From: Pyrrhoderma lamaoense
Lineage: Eukaryota > Basidiomycota > Agaricomycetes > Hymenochaetales > Hymenochaetaceae
Reading direction: 5' to 3'
Assembly: GCA_002794735.1 (NCBI GenBank)
Contig: NBAZ01000010.1
Coordinates: 124,001 to 188,000 of the forward strand
Length of the DNA: 64,000 nt
The notes under the pieces are model-generated. The model saw only the letters and a list, made by a program, of their open reading frames with translations. It searched no databases and was not told the DNA's origin. The position numbers and the translations under genes are program-made. Shown piece by piece: positions 11,192 to 23,241 of this stretch. The number at the start of each line of letters is the position of its first letter. The first letter of the stretch is position 1.

Positions 11192-13250
11192 ATGGATTGC
11201 GACTTGACAGATGAACGTAGTACGCTTCTTGGGAATGCAGAACAAACCACAGGAACTAAACAAACATATTCTTCCGTGAGCGTAGTACCAGCAGATGAAG
11301 AGCATCAGGTCTCTGAGACAGAAGCTGAAGAAAGCAGAAGTGTGCGTGAAGGAAATGACAGGATGGCTAAGCTGGTCAGTGGTTGCTTCGTTCTATGTCG
11401 AAAAACTCAGCTGAAACCGCGGTAAGATAGTACCACTTGGCTTAGGTGTATTTCTAGCCGCAATGGACCAAACTGTCGTTGCTTCATCGTACACTTCGAT
11501 AGGGAATGAACTCAAGCAGCTGCAGAGTACGAGTTGGGTAGCGACTGGATACATGCTTACATTAACTAGTTTCCAGTAAGCATCTCTGATTTACTACTAA
11601 ATTGAATAACTCGTCTTTTACTATATAAATCTTAGACCACTATATGGGAAATTGAGCGATATTTTCGGAAGAAAGCCATGCTTACTATTTGCATACGGTG
11701 TTTTTGGAATTGGTTGTTTGTTTTGTGGCAGTTCTAGGAACATGAAGGAGCTCATACTTGCGCGGGCATTGTCCGGAATTGGCGGTGCCGGAATGTCAAC
11801 GTGAGTGTGCCTTAATTCCTTATTGTCTTATGTTTTTCAATCGTTAATCCATGTCCAAAGGGTTGTTACTATTTTAGTATCAGACATTGTTCCGCTTCGT
11901 TCTAGAGGGACATGGCAAGGTATATCGTACTTATCTCTTCTTTTCACCTTTCTGATGTTCCTTCAGGTATTTTGAATCTTATTTTTGCCGCTGGATCCGC
12001 GGTCGGTGCACCTCTTGGTGGTCTTCTTGCTGATGGGTTGGGATGGCGCTGGTCCGTTATTCTGATCTGATAATGTTTGAGACACTACATACAAGCTTAC
12101 TTACATTTCAGGGCCTTTTATATCCAGGTGCCTTTGGCATTTCTCGCTTTAGCCATAGTTTCACTAGCTTTACACCTCCCCCTTAAAAACCAAATATCCG
12201 ATCTCTCCTCGAAACTTCGACGGATCGATTTCATTGGTGCTTTAACGTTAATAGGTGGTGTTCTTGCTCTTCTTTTGGGATTAGACAACGGCGGGAACGT
12301 TTCGTGGACTTCCTCTTTCACTACAATTTCCCTGGGACTAGCAGTCTTATTCTTTTCTCTTTTTGCTTTTACGGAAACTTTCCTTGCTTCTGAGCCCTTT
12401 GCACCAGGGCGTGTACTAGCCCATCCATCCCTACTCGCAGCCTATCTTTGTAATCTCCTTTCTGTAGGTTCTACGATGTGCTCTGTCTACTACTCGTCTC
12501 TTTTCTTGCAGGCTGTATATGGAACCACTGCAGCGAGAGCTGGCCTAGGTTTACTTCCCGCCGTGATTGGCAGTGTTACTGGAAGTTTAAGTAGTGGACT
12601 CATTATGCAACGTAGTGGGAAGTATTATTGGCTGACTGTGGGCGCTTATACAGCGCAGCTGACGGGGACGGTCATACTTATGCTTGTAACCTGGTTAAAG
12701 AAAAATAGAGTGAGCATGGGTATTATTGAAATAGGCTTGGCAATACAGGCTTTGGGAAACGGCACCGGGTTAACGACTACTCTTATTGCGATTATTGCTA
12801 ATGCATCTCCTGAGGATCAGGCTATTGCGATCGCTAGTAAGATCTCAGCTTTTTTAATTGGTTACTTTGATCTCATTGTATATAGTTTCCTATCTCTTTC
12901 GTTCAATGGGTTCAGTACTAGGTATATCAATTGGTGGTACCTTAGTGCAAAATACTCTACGGTCCCATCTCCGTGATTCCTTGTTAAATCAAGGGGTTGA
13001 TGTTGATGATGTAAGTTCATCAAAATTATTAGGTATTGATCTGCCAGTAACACATCAACAGATCATAGAACGTGCTCGTGCTTCACTAGCTTCATTATCA
13101 TCACTTCCTCCGGCAATCGAGATAATTGTTCGTTCATCATATGCCGAGGCGGTCCGTTCTGCATTCACATTCTCGGTCTGCTTAGCCGGATGCTCTGTGT
13201 TATGTTCATTCTTCATTAGTGAGAAGGCGTTGTCTCGAAAAACTACATGA
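11192..13250 (+). CDS. DHA2-type MFS transporter, 14-helix, intact
   Basis: Major facilitator of the drug:H+ antiporter-2 group. Exons: 11192-11374, 11427-11575, 11636-11800, 11861-11919, 11967-12051, 12112-12836 and 12886-13250. All junctions agree in phase and sum to 577 codons (576 aa) with no frameshift. The N-terminal 60 residues are acidic and cytosolic, with a dileucine-like ERSTLLG. Helix 1 contains AAMDQTVVASSY, and the helix 2-3 loop has motif A, GKLSDIFGRKP. SYLFRSMGSVLG and a long loop before the last helix are typical of the family. The N-terminal motif and helix 1 resemble Vba/Fnx1-type vacuolar basic amino-acid transporters, so vacuolar uptake is as likely as export. In this context export of a terpenoid is only an inference. 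Confidence 0.9.
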
Positions 13251-13983
13251 ACTTGGGTTATATACGTCTCGAAACGTGACATGACTGATTCCGTGTCCCA
13301 TCACTTTCATACAAATAAAGGGATTGGTTCAAATTAATACAGTTTATTGGTTCAAACGACTTTACAAAAAATCTCTTTCTTCCACATGTGTAGTGCTTAA
13401 TGATTGGTCGATAGAGTGACTGACAATATTGTTGAATAATGGTCATTTTCTGTCAATGGTCGCTATGACTTCTAGTAAATATCCCGAACCGAGATACACG
13501 CACTATCTTTTTTCGTACATTTATATGTCTCGAAGAAGAGTCGATAATTTGATCATATTCCAGGACAACACTAATGAGAAGAAGGAGGGAAAAAGTTTCG
13601 GTAGTTGGTATGTGCGACAGGATGTGTTCTATTTAAGTAACGAACCTCTCACGCGGGTCCATGGTAATACGGGTGCCTGACTTCCGCCTCAGTGCATACA
13701 ACGATCATGCTTCCTCTTTTACCTTATATCCTCATAAAACTGGAGAAAAATATGATTATAAGTTAAAGCATAGAACTAGTAAATATCTCACAAGCCTAGT
13801 CAATAGCATTCAAGCTTATATAACTCTTTAGATATATGTTCTTTTTCTAGTTTCAATATTATTCACTCACACATGCCGGAATTGTTCATGACAACCGCGC
13901 CGACCACCTTTTTTTCCGGACTTCACAAAACAAAGACTCTTCGGAATGTTCTGATGCCAAGCATGCATATTAGCTGCTGTGCC
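13251..13983. other. Intergenic region
   Basis: About 0.7 kb between the transporter and the promoter of the secreted protein. An open frame at 13429-13680 starts without ATG. Nothing else recognised. Confidence 0.5.
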
Positions 13984-13992
13984 TATATATAA
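13984..13992 (+). promoter_or_regulatory. TATA-like box of the duplicated secreted protein
   Basis: TATATATAA lies about 165 bases before the ATG at 14157. It is followed by long C/T-rich tracts (14010-14110), the usual arrangement for strongly transcribed fungal genes. Confidence 0.4.
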
Positions 13993-14156
13993 TGAATATC
14001 CCTCTACTCTTCCCCAATTCACCTTCACATTCCTTTTCTTTAAGCCTTGACGGCTTACCCTTTTTTTCTTTCCCGTTCATTCTGAGTTCACTTTCTTCCT
14101 GCCTGGAGCATCTCATTGATTTATTTCCATTTCATATAATTCCTGCAACTTTAAAG

Positions 14157-15554
14157 ATGACTCGTCTTGGATTTTTGTCATTTGTATTCTTTACTGCTGT
14201 CATTAGGGTTTCTAATGTCGGTGCTGCTCCAGTCAGAATGAGGCGGGCTGTAACTCAAACTGCAGACAACTTCCAAGAACTTGCGTAAGTATCCTAATCT
14301 CGTTTGTATCTGTATTTTAAAGCTAAAGGCTGCTCGTCTTTTATATGAATAGGTATGCCGATTTCCAGATTTCTGATGGTGTAGCAGGAAACGCTCAGGC
14401 AGAGGCGAACGCGGTCTTTGTTGACCCATTTGCTAATACCGACCTTTCAACAGTCTCGTCTGATGTTTTGGATGCGATGAATGCCATGCGAGAAGCCGCC
14501 GAAGATGCTGAGACTTCCCTTTTCAATCCAGCAATCGAAGCGGCTTCTGGTGCTGAAGCAGATGCTCTCCAGGTTGGGAAGATTAAAACAAGGTTTTAAA
14601 ATTAACAGGAGAAGTGCAGGTTCTTAATATCAAGGTTGGTGCGATCATATATTATGATTTGTCGAATAGGAAAAAAGGACTAATGATTAACGTTTTTTTC
14701 AGATCGCCCAAGCTCAAGCTTCTGGTGATGACACCTCAGATCTTGAAAGCAAGCTTGATGAAGAGCAGACTAAATTGAGCACGAACATCGCAACTGATGT
14801 AAAGAGCGCTGGTGCAACTTCAGAGGGTGTTACTGGAGGCTCGTCCGCGGCTGCCTCCGCTTCTGCTGCCTCGACTAAAACCTCTGCAGCTGCATCCGCG
14901 TCTGCTACTGCCACGGCTTCTGCCGCTGATGCGGCTGCAACTGATGATGCAGTCTCTACTGCAGTCACCCAAACCGCTGCTGATTTCAAGGAGCTACAGT
15001 TCGTATCCAAGAGAATATATTGTCGCTAATAAAAAGCTTAAGAATATCGTTTTTGCTTTCAGATATGCTCAATTCCAAATTTCGGACGGTGTCGCGGGTA
15101 ACGCACAAGCGGAAGCAAACGCAGTTTTTGTTGACCCATTCGCGAATACGGACCTCACCACAGTCTCGTCTGACGTCCTAGAGGCTATGAACTCCATGCG
15201 TGAAGCCGCTGAAGATGCTGAAACTTCTCTTTTCAATCCAGCAATTGATGCAGCTTCCGGCGCTGAAGCAGACGCCCTTCAGGTTGGAAAGATCAAGAAC
15301 AAAGTATTGAAATTAACAGGTGAAGTACAGGTTCTTAATATCAAGGTTAGTATAATCTTTATATATATATATATATTGTAGAGTAGAAAAGAAAATACTG
15401 ATAATTGCCTTTTTTTCAGATCGCTCAAGCCAAAGCCTCTGGTGATGACACCTCGGATCTAGAAAGCCAGCTTGATGATGAGCAGACTAAATTGAGCACA
15501 AATGTTGCTACTGATGTTAAGAGCGCTGGAGCGACTTCCAAGGGAGTCGCATAA
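14157..15554 (+). CDS. Small secreted protein with internal exon duplication, one frameshift
   Basis: Exons: 14157-14284, 14353-14634, 14703-14998, 15063-15345 and 15420-15554. The first ~24 residues are a signal peptide (GFLSFVFFTAVIRVSNVGAA). Exons 2 and 4 are copies (282 and 283 nt); both encode FQISDGVAGNAQAEANAVFV and end at the same point (VLNIK). Exons 3 and 5 both begin with the following IAQA...SGDDTSDLES segment. An Ala/Ser/Thr-rich linker in exon 3 joins the two modules. Exon 2 lacks one A in the run 14585-14588 relative to exon 4, which gives an early stop; later exons remain fully open. With that base the protein is about 374 aa. Cysteines are absent. It resembles the Ala-rich secreted proteins of wood- and litter-inhabiting Agaricomycetes (from memory). 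Function unknown. Confidence 0.85.
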
Positions 15555-16442
15555 ATTGCTAGGAAGCCTATAAGGATGGAAGCTATCAATTTATTTGGGT
15601 TTTTGAAATGCAAACTCTTTAGGATAGGTAGCTTATTTACTATTTTGATCGGTCTTTGAGTAATATTTATTCTCCGGGCGGGTGCAACTCAGAATGAACC
15701 TTACTTTCCCAATTCTACTGTGCATGTAAGAAAATTACGTAAAAATTACGGATCTAGTGTTCTCAAGTTGTGTAATGACTTGAACTTCTTAAAGATTCCT
15801 CAAATATTCCCTTTTGCATATTGTAGCATTGTGATCAAATTATGTTGGGGAAGAAGTACCTGATTGAGTCCTCTGCGACACAGAAAATGAGCCTCGAGGC
15901 ATGAAGTAGTTGCGGGCGTCGGATATATACAATATATTCTTATTCCCCGTTTTATACAGACCATACAGTCACCCTGGCATCATCCGACATCTCTTATCTT
16001 CTTTCTATTCTTCCATACTCACACGAAAAAACAAGAGCACCACTCACAGAAGCATATGGAGCTTTGGATGACCGATTACGCGGGAGCCTTCGTTTTCTAC
16101 GGCGCCGAATGCTTCACGTATATATTGGGCTCTAAGCTATGCTTCCTTCGTTCTCTTAGTCGGTACCATCTTTTCCTCATCCTAGGACTTCCTATTACTT
16201 CGTCTTTGGGTGTGCGTTATTCTCGTATCATCTCGTCACGTTCCTGGACCACCGGTCTATCTAGTGCTATATCTGGCGAGCGTGGTGCCGTATATCTATA
16301 GATCTAGACCGGTCTCATTCTGGTATATAAAACCCAAGTGCTCCGTAAGTTCTACCTCTGGGAGGTTTAACTTGAGAATAAATCGTGAAAAACCGTGGAT
16401 ATACAAGACTGTAGACTCCAGATAGTGGTTATTGTGATCTCT
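15555..16442. other. Region between secreted protein and P450-1, with a possible small membrane ORF
   Basis: A TATA-like stretch near 15925 and C/T-rich tracts near 15985-16015 precede an ATG at 16056 that opens 81 codons (to 16301). Other frames of the same stretch also encode hydrophobic segments, so a frameshifted membrane protein or an extra upstream exon is possible. I could not build a consistent gene. Confidence 0.3.
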
Positions 16443-18731
16443 ATGTCACTTCTTCCTGTGCTTGGTTATGGTGAATCTATCGCATTCAGTGTTACTTGCG
16501 CTTTGGTGAGCATCCAGCTTATTGTCACAGCCTGTTATCTCCTTGCTTGATGGACTGACAAACTACTTTCCGCAAAGCTTGCGCATGCCTTGTATAATCG
16601 ATACGAATTCGATTCTGTGAAAGTCCTGCCACACCTCTTACTGCTTGTCATCTTACCCCTTATCCCTGGTTTCTTTATATCTCACCATTCAACGTCCGTT
16701 TTACAATCACATATATTCTCCTACCTTATCTTTTACTTTACACTATTTACTTCGATCATATTGTATCGAATCTCTCCATTACATCCACTCTCATCGTATC
16801 CTGGTCCATTTCTCGCACGTATTAGCAAGCTGTGGGGTGCATGGCACGCTTCAAAAGGCAAAGATCATCTTCTGTTTAAACAGATGCATGACAAATATGG
16901 ACCATATGTAAGAACTGGTAATCGTTTTCACTATTAATCAATTAGGTACTATGAAACTCACTCGTCGCATTTAAGGACCTAATGAACTATCGATTCTTGA
17001 TGTCGAAGTAATACCAGAAATTCTTGGTGTCAATGGCATGCCACGGGGACCTCGTGAGTCGATATCTCCGCGGATCTGTATTACACTTCTAATCTAGTTT
17101 GGATTCAAACTAAACCCTAACATCCTAATATATATCTTGTAACTCACACGTCATCTGTATCCACAGAATGGGATGGACGCAGGAAACCTGGAACCACACC
17201 GTCACTCATATCGACTCGATCGACTCGAGAACATGCTATGCGAAGAAAACCATGGACGCGAGCATTTAGCCCATCTTCCGTGAAGGAATACGAGCCTTTC
17301 GTTCAGCGTCGAGCTTTGCAGCTCGCGGGAGAACTAGAGAAGCGATCAGTACTTGGATCGATAGACTTGACAGATTGGTTCAACTTCTTTGCGTGAGTAG
17401 AATACAAATCTATAATTAGGTCTTTGAACGTTTCTCATATTTGTGGCCTAAAATTTCAGTTTTGATATCATGGGAGACATGGCGTAGGTTCCCTCCGTGT
17501 CTGTTACAGCACGATCTTACTCATCCGTCCCACGTTTTACCAATAGCCTAGGTGGTGGATTTGAGCTCATGCGCGATGGGGGAGATAACCAAGGCATTTG
17601 GACTATACTGCATACTGGCTTAGAGTGAGTTGTCAAACATGCAACGCTTAGAAACAAAAAATTAATATATCTTCCAGAAAAATGGCAATCTTACAACACA
17701 TGCCATGGCTCAGCCGGATTTTATTTCAATTCTCATTCGGACTGAGTCTGCTACACGCATGACAGAGTTCTGTCAGGAACAAGCACGCAAACGAGCTGAC
17801 AGAGGTTCTGTTCGAAAAGATCTATTCTATCATCTCGTGAGTATTCTTATTAAATAGTAATATCCGCAGAATTTCTCATTCATTAAAGCTTGATGAAGGT
17901 GGAGTGGAGAAAGTAAAACCGGCTTTTCGCCATGTTTTGTCCGATTCCATGCTTGCTCTTGTTGCAGGCTCTGATACAACATCAATTACACTTGGGGGTG
18001 TCTTCTTCTATTTACTCAAAAATAAAGATTTATACGCTCGTCTACGCAACGAGGTCGATTCTGTATTTCCTCCTGGAGAGGGTGAACCTTTTGACACACT
18101 GAAACTCTCAGATATGCCCTTTCTGAACGCGGTGATGTCTGTAACTCTCTTAGGATATATGACAGTTATTAATCTTCATAAACCAGATTTGAATCTCTTC
18201 GCCTACAGCCTCCGGTGGGTAGTTCACTCCAGCGCGCTCCAGAGCACGGTTCTGGTGGGAAAATTATAGCTGGCCGGTGAGTTTGAGCCACATAGAACTT
18301 TATAGAGAAGTGTTTATTCAACGGTACATATTAGCTTGTTGCCGGAAGGAACCGCCATAAAGATACCACCATATGCTCTCTTTCGTGATTCTCGCTACTT
18401 CTCTCCCGCTCCCGATTCCTTCCTGCCCGATCGCTGGTTATATCCGAGTGAAGATTTGAAGGGATCTAGCCTCAATACTACCTTCTTTACAGATTCAAGA
18501 GCTTTTATTCCTTTTTCAATGGGTCCAGGAAGCTGTGCAGGAAAACCTCTAGCAATCCTCGAGCTTCGGACGGTTATCGCAACGCTGATGCAACGTTTTG
18601 ATATTCAATTTGCAGAAGGATATAACGTCTCTGAGTGGGAAATGTCAAAAGAGGATTGGTTTGCGATGAAGAATGGAAGATTACCAGTGACAATAAGACC
18701 TAGGAACTTGAAGTCTGTTGAAGTAGCCTAA
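16443..18731 (+). CDS. Cytochrome P450-1, ten exons, two frameshifts
   Basis: Membrane-anchored monooxygenase of a large basidiomycete P450 group. Exons: 16443-16505, 16578-16917, 16976-17053, 17167-17392, 17460-17483, 17546-17624, 17678-17836, 17889-18136, 18187-18276 and 18335-18731. Helices at the N-terminus (LPHLLLLVILPLIP and a second segment) anchor it in the ER. Landmarks: Pro-rich hinge SSYPGPFLA, MGDMALGGGFE, I-helix LVAGSDTTSITL, ExxR as ESLR, FLPDRWL, and haem loop FSMGPGSCAG. Corrected length is about 567 aa. The frame shifts at a G6 run (17577-17582, one base too many) and near 17736 (one too few). The second was confirmed because P450-2 exon 7 is 160 nt against 159 here. Start chosen from the short first exon shared with P450-2. 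Substrate unknown; a terpene is plausible. Confidence 0.9.
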
Positions 18732-19126
18732 GTTACGATCTGGAGACTTAAGAACCGTCATGAAGCCACATTATGATTTACTTATTTTCTATTATTTATC
18801 CTACTATTGATTAATTGACCTTTTTCAATAATAAAAACGCCACTCTCCCGTAGATTATGTACTAGCTCGTTGGTCCATGCATCTTTCAGTCCAGCTACTT
18901 TGTACAAGTATAGTTAATCATGTGCTTAATTTCGTGAAATATGCTATACGAGTTCGGCCCGAGGGGAACTGTTTAATTTAAGGTCAGCTGTTACCGCCTA
19001 TCGGTGCTTGGTAGCATATCCCTTAAATCACAGATGTATCTGAACTAGATCTTTACTTTTCTCGTTCGACTCTCAGTTACTGACAAACAAGATATCATAT
19101 CTACCATGCAACAGAATTTAACAACC
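18732..19126. other. Intergenic region P450-1 / dehydrogenase
   Basis: AT-rich spacer of about 400 bases, with both genes in the same direction. No clear motif. Confidence 0.45.
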
Positions 19127-20468
19127 ATGAAAGGTTCGACATATGACGTCCAATGACAGTTGCATAGTAATATGCATTTTGATAGGTGTTCACATACTTG
19201 GTGACAGAAAGCTCGAGATTAGAACTTCTGAGATCCCACAACCTGGGTATAACCAAGTTCTTGTGCAGACCCGAGCTTCTACAATATGCGGCTCAGACTT
19301 ACGGTCTATTTATCGACCTAAAGTGCACAAGACTGGGGCTGAAGGCTACCTTGGAGTTATTGCTGGTCATGAACCGTGTGGAATCATTGTAAAACGTGGA
19401 GCCGGTGTACTCGATGTGTGAGCTATTTGACCGAAATACCCGGTACATTGAGTCTGATCATATGGTTATCGTACTCTAAAGGTGGAAAGAAGGAACGCGA
19501 GTTATTGTATACCATATTCAAGGTTGCGGTTCCTGCCATCATTGTAGGCAAGGACTGTATATATCGTGTGAATCTCCTGAGCGGAAGGCTTATGGATGGC
19601 AACGCGATGGTGGACATGGTATGTCTTAATAATGTCAGTGAGAAACAGAGGCTGATAAGCAAGCACCTGTAGGGGAGTATATCCTTGTTGACGTCCAATC
19701 ACTCGTCCGGCTCCCAGATGCCTTAACGTACATTGACGGTGCAATTGTCGCTTGCGGCTTTGGAACAGCCTACGCCGCCTGTTCTCGAGCTCTGATATCA
19801 GGACGCGATCGTGTTCTAGTGACGGGCCTCGGACCTGTTGGACTTAGTACAGCACTTCTAGCTCAAAAAATGGGTGCAAAAGTACTAGGACTAGAGTTTG
19901 ATCCGGACAGGGTTACTTTCGCAAAGAAGCTTGGTATTGAAAGTCTAGAATGTGTCAAGTCTCATGATCCGGAGGTAATCGACAAGGAGCAAGCGGATGT
20001 AGATGCTGTGATTAAGTGGTCAGATAACGAAGGTGTTGAGGTTGCAATTGACTGTAGCGGATCTCCAGCAGCCCGAGTAACCTGTCTCAAGGCTGCTCGA
20101 GGCTGGGGAAGGGTAGTGTTTGTCGGAGAAGGAGGGACTGTCAAGTTCGATGTCTCAGATGTAGTGATACATAAGAGTCTATCGGTATTTGGTAGCTGGG
20201 TATGTTCAATAGGACAGATGGAGGACCTAGTTGAGAGATTGGTCTGGTGGAAATTACACCCCGAGGTACGTGTAGTAGCATTTTAAGTTGTTAAAGATAA
20301 GTTTCCCGAGTCATAGATTACTGACCCGTCGTCATATAGATTACTGTGACAAATACATTTGTTATTGACGAGGCCGAGGAGGCATATAAACTATTCGATG
20401 GAGGAAAAGTAGGTAAATGCGCAATTGTATATCAGGGTGAGATGCAACTATATAAAGTAGACAACTGA
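19127..20468 (+). CDS. Zinc-dependent medium-chain dehydrogenase A, intact
   Basis: NAD(P)-dependent alcohol or polyol dehydrogenase. Exons 19127-19133, 19186-19417, 19482-19618, 19673-20265 and 20340-20468 join in phase to 366 codons (365 aa) with no shift. Catalytic zinc ligands lie in ICGSD and GHEPCG. The structural zinc lobe [15 protein letters not shown] has the four-cysteine spacing. The Rossmann fold begins [16 protein letters not shown], with an acidic residue in LGLEFDPDR that favours NAD. The first exon is only seven coding bases (ATG AAA G); an in-frame ATG at 19106 would add seven residues. Substrate cannot be read; threonine/sorbitol-type relatives are possible. It follows P450-1 on the same strand, so it could oxidise a hydroxyl made by that enzyme (inference). 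Confidence 0.9.
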
Positions 20469-20576
20469 AAAGAAAGATTTTAAATTGATATAGAGAGTGC
20501 TAGATAGATTATGTGATAAATAAAACTCTAAAGCAAAGTATTAGGTCCGTATACTATAGAAAGTAGTCCAAAGTTC

Positions 20577-22064
20577 TTAAGGCCGGCGAGTGCAACATAC
20601 AAAGTTACTGAAATTATTGATCTTCCGTGAGGGGCAGCTCCCTAAGTCTAATGCCTCGTTGAGACTGACAGTGTTATTTCTCTTCATGAATCTCTTGTAG
20701 TTTTGGTATTGATACTCTTGATTGTAGTTTGAGTTAGAGGAGCTCGAGCTAGATGCAGCAGTGGAATCAGCAGCACTTGAAGAAGATGAACGTGTTGAAG
20801 AAGCGTAGTAGCCTGTTGGTTTTGATGAGGAGTCTTCTGTGTACACAATACCTTCAGGATAATTACCTCCAGTGGTGCTGCTACCACTGTTGTCTCCGTT
20901 GCCACTGCCTCCATTGTAGCCTCCGCCGTTTCTACCATTTCCTCCATTTCCACTTCCACCATAGACATTTCCACCGTTGTAGTTTCCGTCATCACCTCCA
21001 TTGGATGTACCATTACCATTGTTTCCGTAGCCTCCATTGCCTCCGCTACCTCCGTTTGCTCCATTTCCATTGGATCCATTACCATTGGATCCATTACCAT
21101 TGGATCCATTAGATCCATCACCATTAGGTCCAGTAGACCATCACAGTAGATCCATTAGACCATCACCATTGGATCCATCATTGTTGGTCCGTTAGTTCCA
21201 TCACCGTTGGATCCATTACCATTGGATCCATTATTTCCATCACCACTGGATCCATTGTCATTCTTTCCATTATTCCCACTATCTCCGTTATTTCCGTCAC
21301 TTCCATTATTTCCGTTATTTCCGTCACTTCCATCACCCCCATTAGTTTCGCTACTTCCGTTGTTTGGACTGTTTCCAGATCCATATGTGCCAGATCCACC
21401 ATTACCACTGGAGGTACCTGTGGGGTAAGATCCTGGAGCTGATGAGCCATCTGTTGGGTTGTAGGTGTTATAAGAGTCAGTATCAGAGTTATAAGTCCCA
21501 TCTACGGTCGGTAATGTCGAGATATCATCCGTTCCAGTTGGTATATTACCGTTAGTCCCATCAGTGCTACCTGGGTAGAAGCTAGTAGATGATCCTGTTT
21601 CGCTTCCGTATTTCTCTGACACCAATGAAGAGTAAAGCTCATAGTCCTCAGTAGTTGCACACTTCCAAGAGTCTCGTCCTATAGTTATGACCCTGTGAAA
21701 CTGAGTTAGTACGTGGAAAAACAAGCAATATATAATTATTACTGACCGAGATTCACAGTCAAAGTAAGCCTCAGTACCATATTCTCCACAAAGATCATTT
21801 ATGGAGTCGTGGGAAGCAAGGACATCACACCCGTTTGAGACTATCAGAGCCGTTTGCTAAGAATAAAGTCGACCGTGAGAAATGGAACTAAAAAAATGAC
21901 AGGGTGCGTACATTTCCAACGGGGCCGCCATAGCCAAGTGCGATCTGACCTGGAGAGCATACGAGATTTTCCGAGTTATATTCGTCACTATGTTGCGCAG
22001 AGACAAAAGAAATAGCAAGAATGAGGAAGGAAAGAAGTGATTGGTGTTTGCTCCTGTTTATCAT
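20577..22064 (-). CDS. Secreted protein with Gly/Asn/Ser-rich repeat tail, frameshifted
   Basis: Exon 1 (22064-21912) encodes a signal peptide (LLSFLILAISFVSA) and CSPGQIALGYGGPVGN. Exon 2 (21856-21747) has three cysteines. Exon 3 starts at 21692 with VITIGRDSWKC. This N-terminal domain matches the 112-aa neighbour at 22790-23241 in intron positions and cysteines. Exon 3 then runs into about 200 residues of short Gly/Asn/Asp/Ser repeats (DNA repeat near GGATCCAATGGTAAT), a Ser-rich stretch, and a non-repetitive C-terminus with CPSRKIN and a Cys pair. Between about 21120 and 21190 the frame changes at least twice inside the repeats, by slippage or sequencing error. A cell-wall or matrix role is plausible; the family is not recognised. 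Confidence 0.7.
21060..21330. repeat. Short tandem repeats coding Gly-Asn-Ser
   Basis: Degenerate 12- to 18-base units built on the plus-strand pattern CCATTGGATCCATTA repeat inside exon 3 of the secreted protein. Copies at 21060-21110 are almost perfect. Indels within this stretch break the frame. Confidence 0.7.
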
Positions 22065-22789
22065 CCTGCTGAAAATGGGTATGACTTAGTGAGAGGACAA
22101 GAATAACAAACGACAAGCGAGACGGATATTCTGGCGTATGTGCATTCACCACCCTTTTCTATCTTTCTATGTTCTTAGATGGGTCCCATTGCAAAGACGC
22201 CACTATTTTGTTTGTTGACGTTATAAGGCAGCTAAGGGCAAAATTCCAATAGATGAGCAAACTTGAAAGGATAACAGTCACTCCCTGAGCCATGATGTTT
22301 GCACGTATTCTTCCCATTTACTTACTAAAGGAAAAATAAATTAGTATTAATTTGTTCATAAGCAAGACTAGTACACTTCTCACGGGTTACTACTCAGAGA
22401 CAAACTAGTCTCCAGGTCATTGCCACCAGGTGTAAAGGTTGACAAAGTAAATTTACTATATGTGACTAAATAGCATTGGCCTTCTGTGACCAAAACGTGA
22501 CGCATTAGTATAAATTTACTTATGTTCTCCAAAATTGTAGTCTGAGTAATAGTATAATAGAAATGCGATTTGGTGAAGTTATCCATTGAAACTTAAACTT
22601 TGAGAACAAGTACTTTCTCGATAATATAAATGATACAAAGCATATAAGTATAGTATAACTGAAGTAAGCCTATAAGCGTATATTCTAGAATTTACAACCA
22701 ACCCGAAAGGAATTTATATGTCACATATGATATATTGTATCATGCGGGTTTAGTGAGTAGAACTCTAAGATCAGTGGCTCCAAAGCTTA
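22065..22789. other. Intergenic region between the two secreted paralogues
   Basis: AT-rich, about 0.7 kb. Should hold the promoter of the repeat-tailed protein. The open frame at 22380-22586 has no recognisable content. Confidence 0.45.
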
Positions 22790-23241
22790 TTATGGAAGTC
22801 GGGATACACAATAAGCAGTGGTGAGACCGGGGCAAGAACCGGATGCACTATTAAATCCTTGCCATACCGTCGAACCAATAGTTACAGTCCTATATACAGC
22901 AAGAGTTTACTTCAACTCACTGGTGCATACGAGTAAAGGTATGACTCACCCTTTACTACAATCAATCTTTGATCCTTGTTGGAACGCCGACCCTACGCAA
23001 AGATCAGCATCACCATTCTTCGAATCAATAACACCACAGTCATTCGCGACAATAACTGCTGTATTCTATCATATGTTTAGTAGTGTTTTTTATTGAAGAA
23101 CATAACGTGACTACTCACATTCTTATATCCAATAGCTACCTGACCCTCGGAGCAGATTGCAAGTGCTGTAGAGGATGCAAGAGCAGCCATAACAAAAACA
23201 ATGACACGATTAATCAATTTGGAGCCGTTATTTTTATTCAT
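22790..23241 (-). CDS. Small secreted cysteine protein, 112 aa, intact
   Basis: Exons 23241-23119, 23065-22950 and 22889-22790 join in phase to 113 codons. The signal peptide is NRVIVFVMAALASSTALA, followed by ICSEGQVAIGY. Six cysteines lie in the mature part. Exon boundaries and the motifs CS.GQ.A.GY, ..A.IV.N.C, and TIG....W match the N-terminal domain of the 20577-22064 gene, so the two are tandem duplicates on the same strand. This copy lacks the Gly-rich tail. Size, signal and cysteines fit an effector-like or surface-active protein; the family is not recognised. Confidence 0.75.

Noticed and set aside
20684..21124. 146-codon Met/Glu/Thr-rich frame on the minus strand
   Set aside because: It is the shifted reading of the Gly/Asn/Ser repeat in the secreted protein; the other frame gives the sensible composition and C-terminus.
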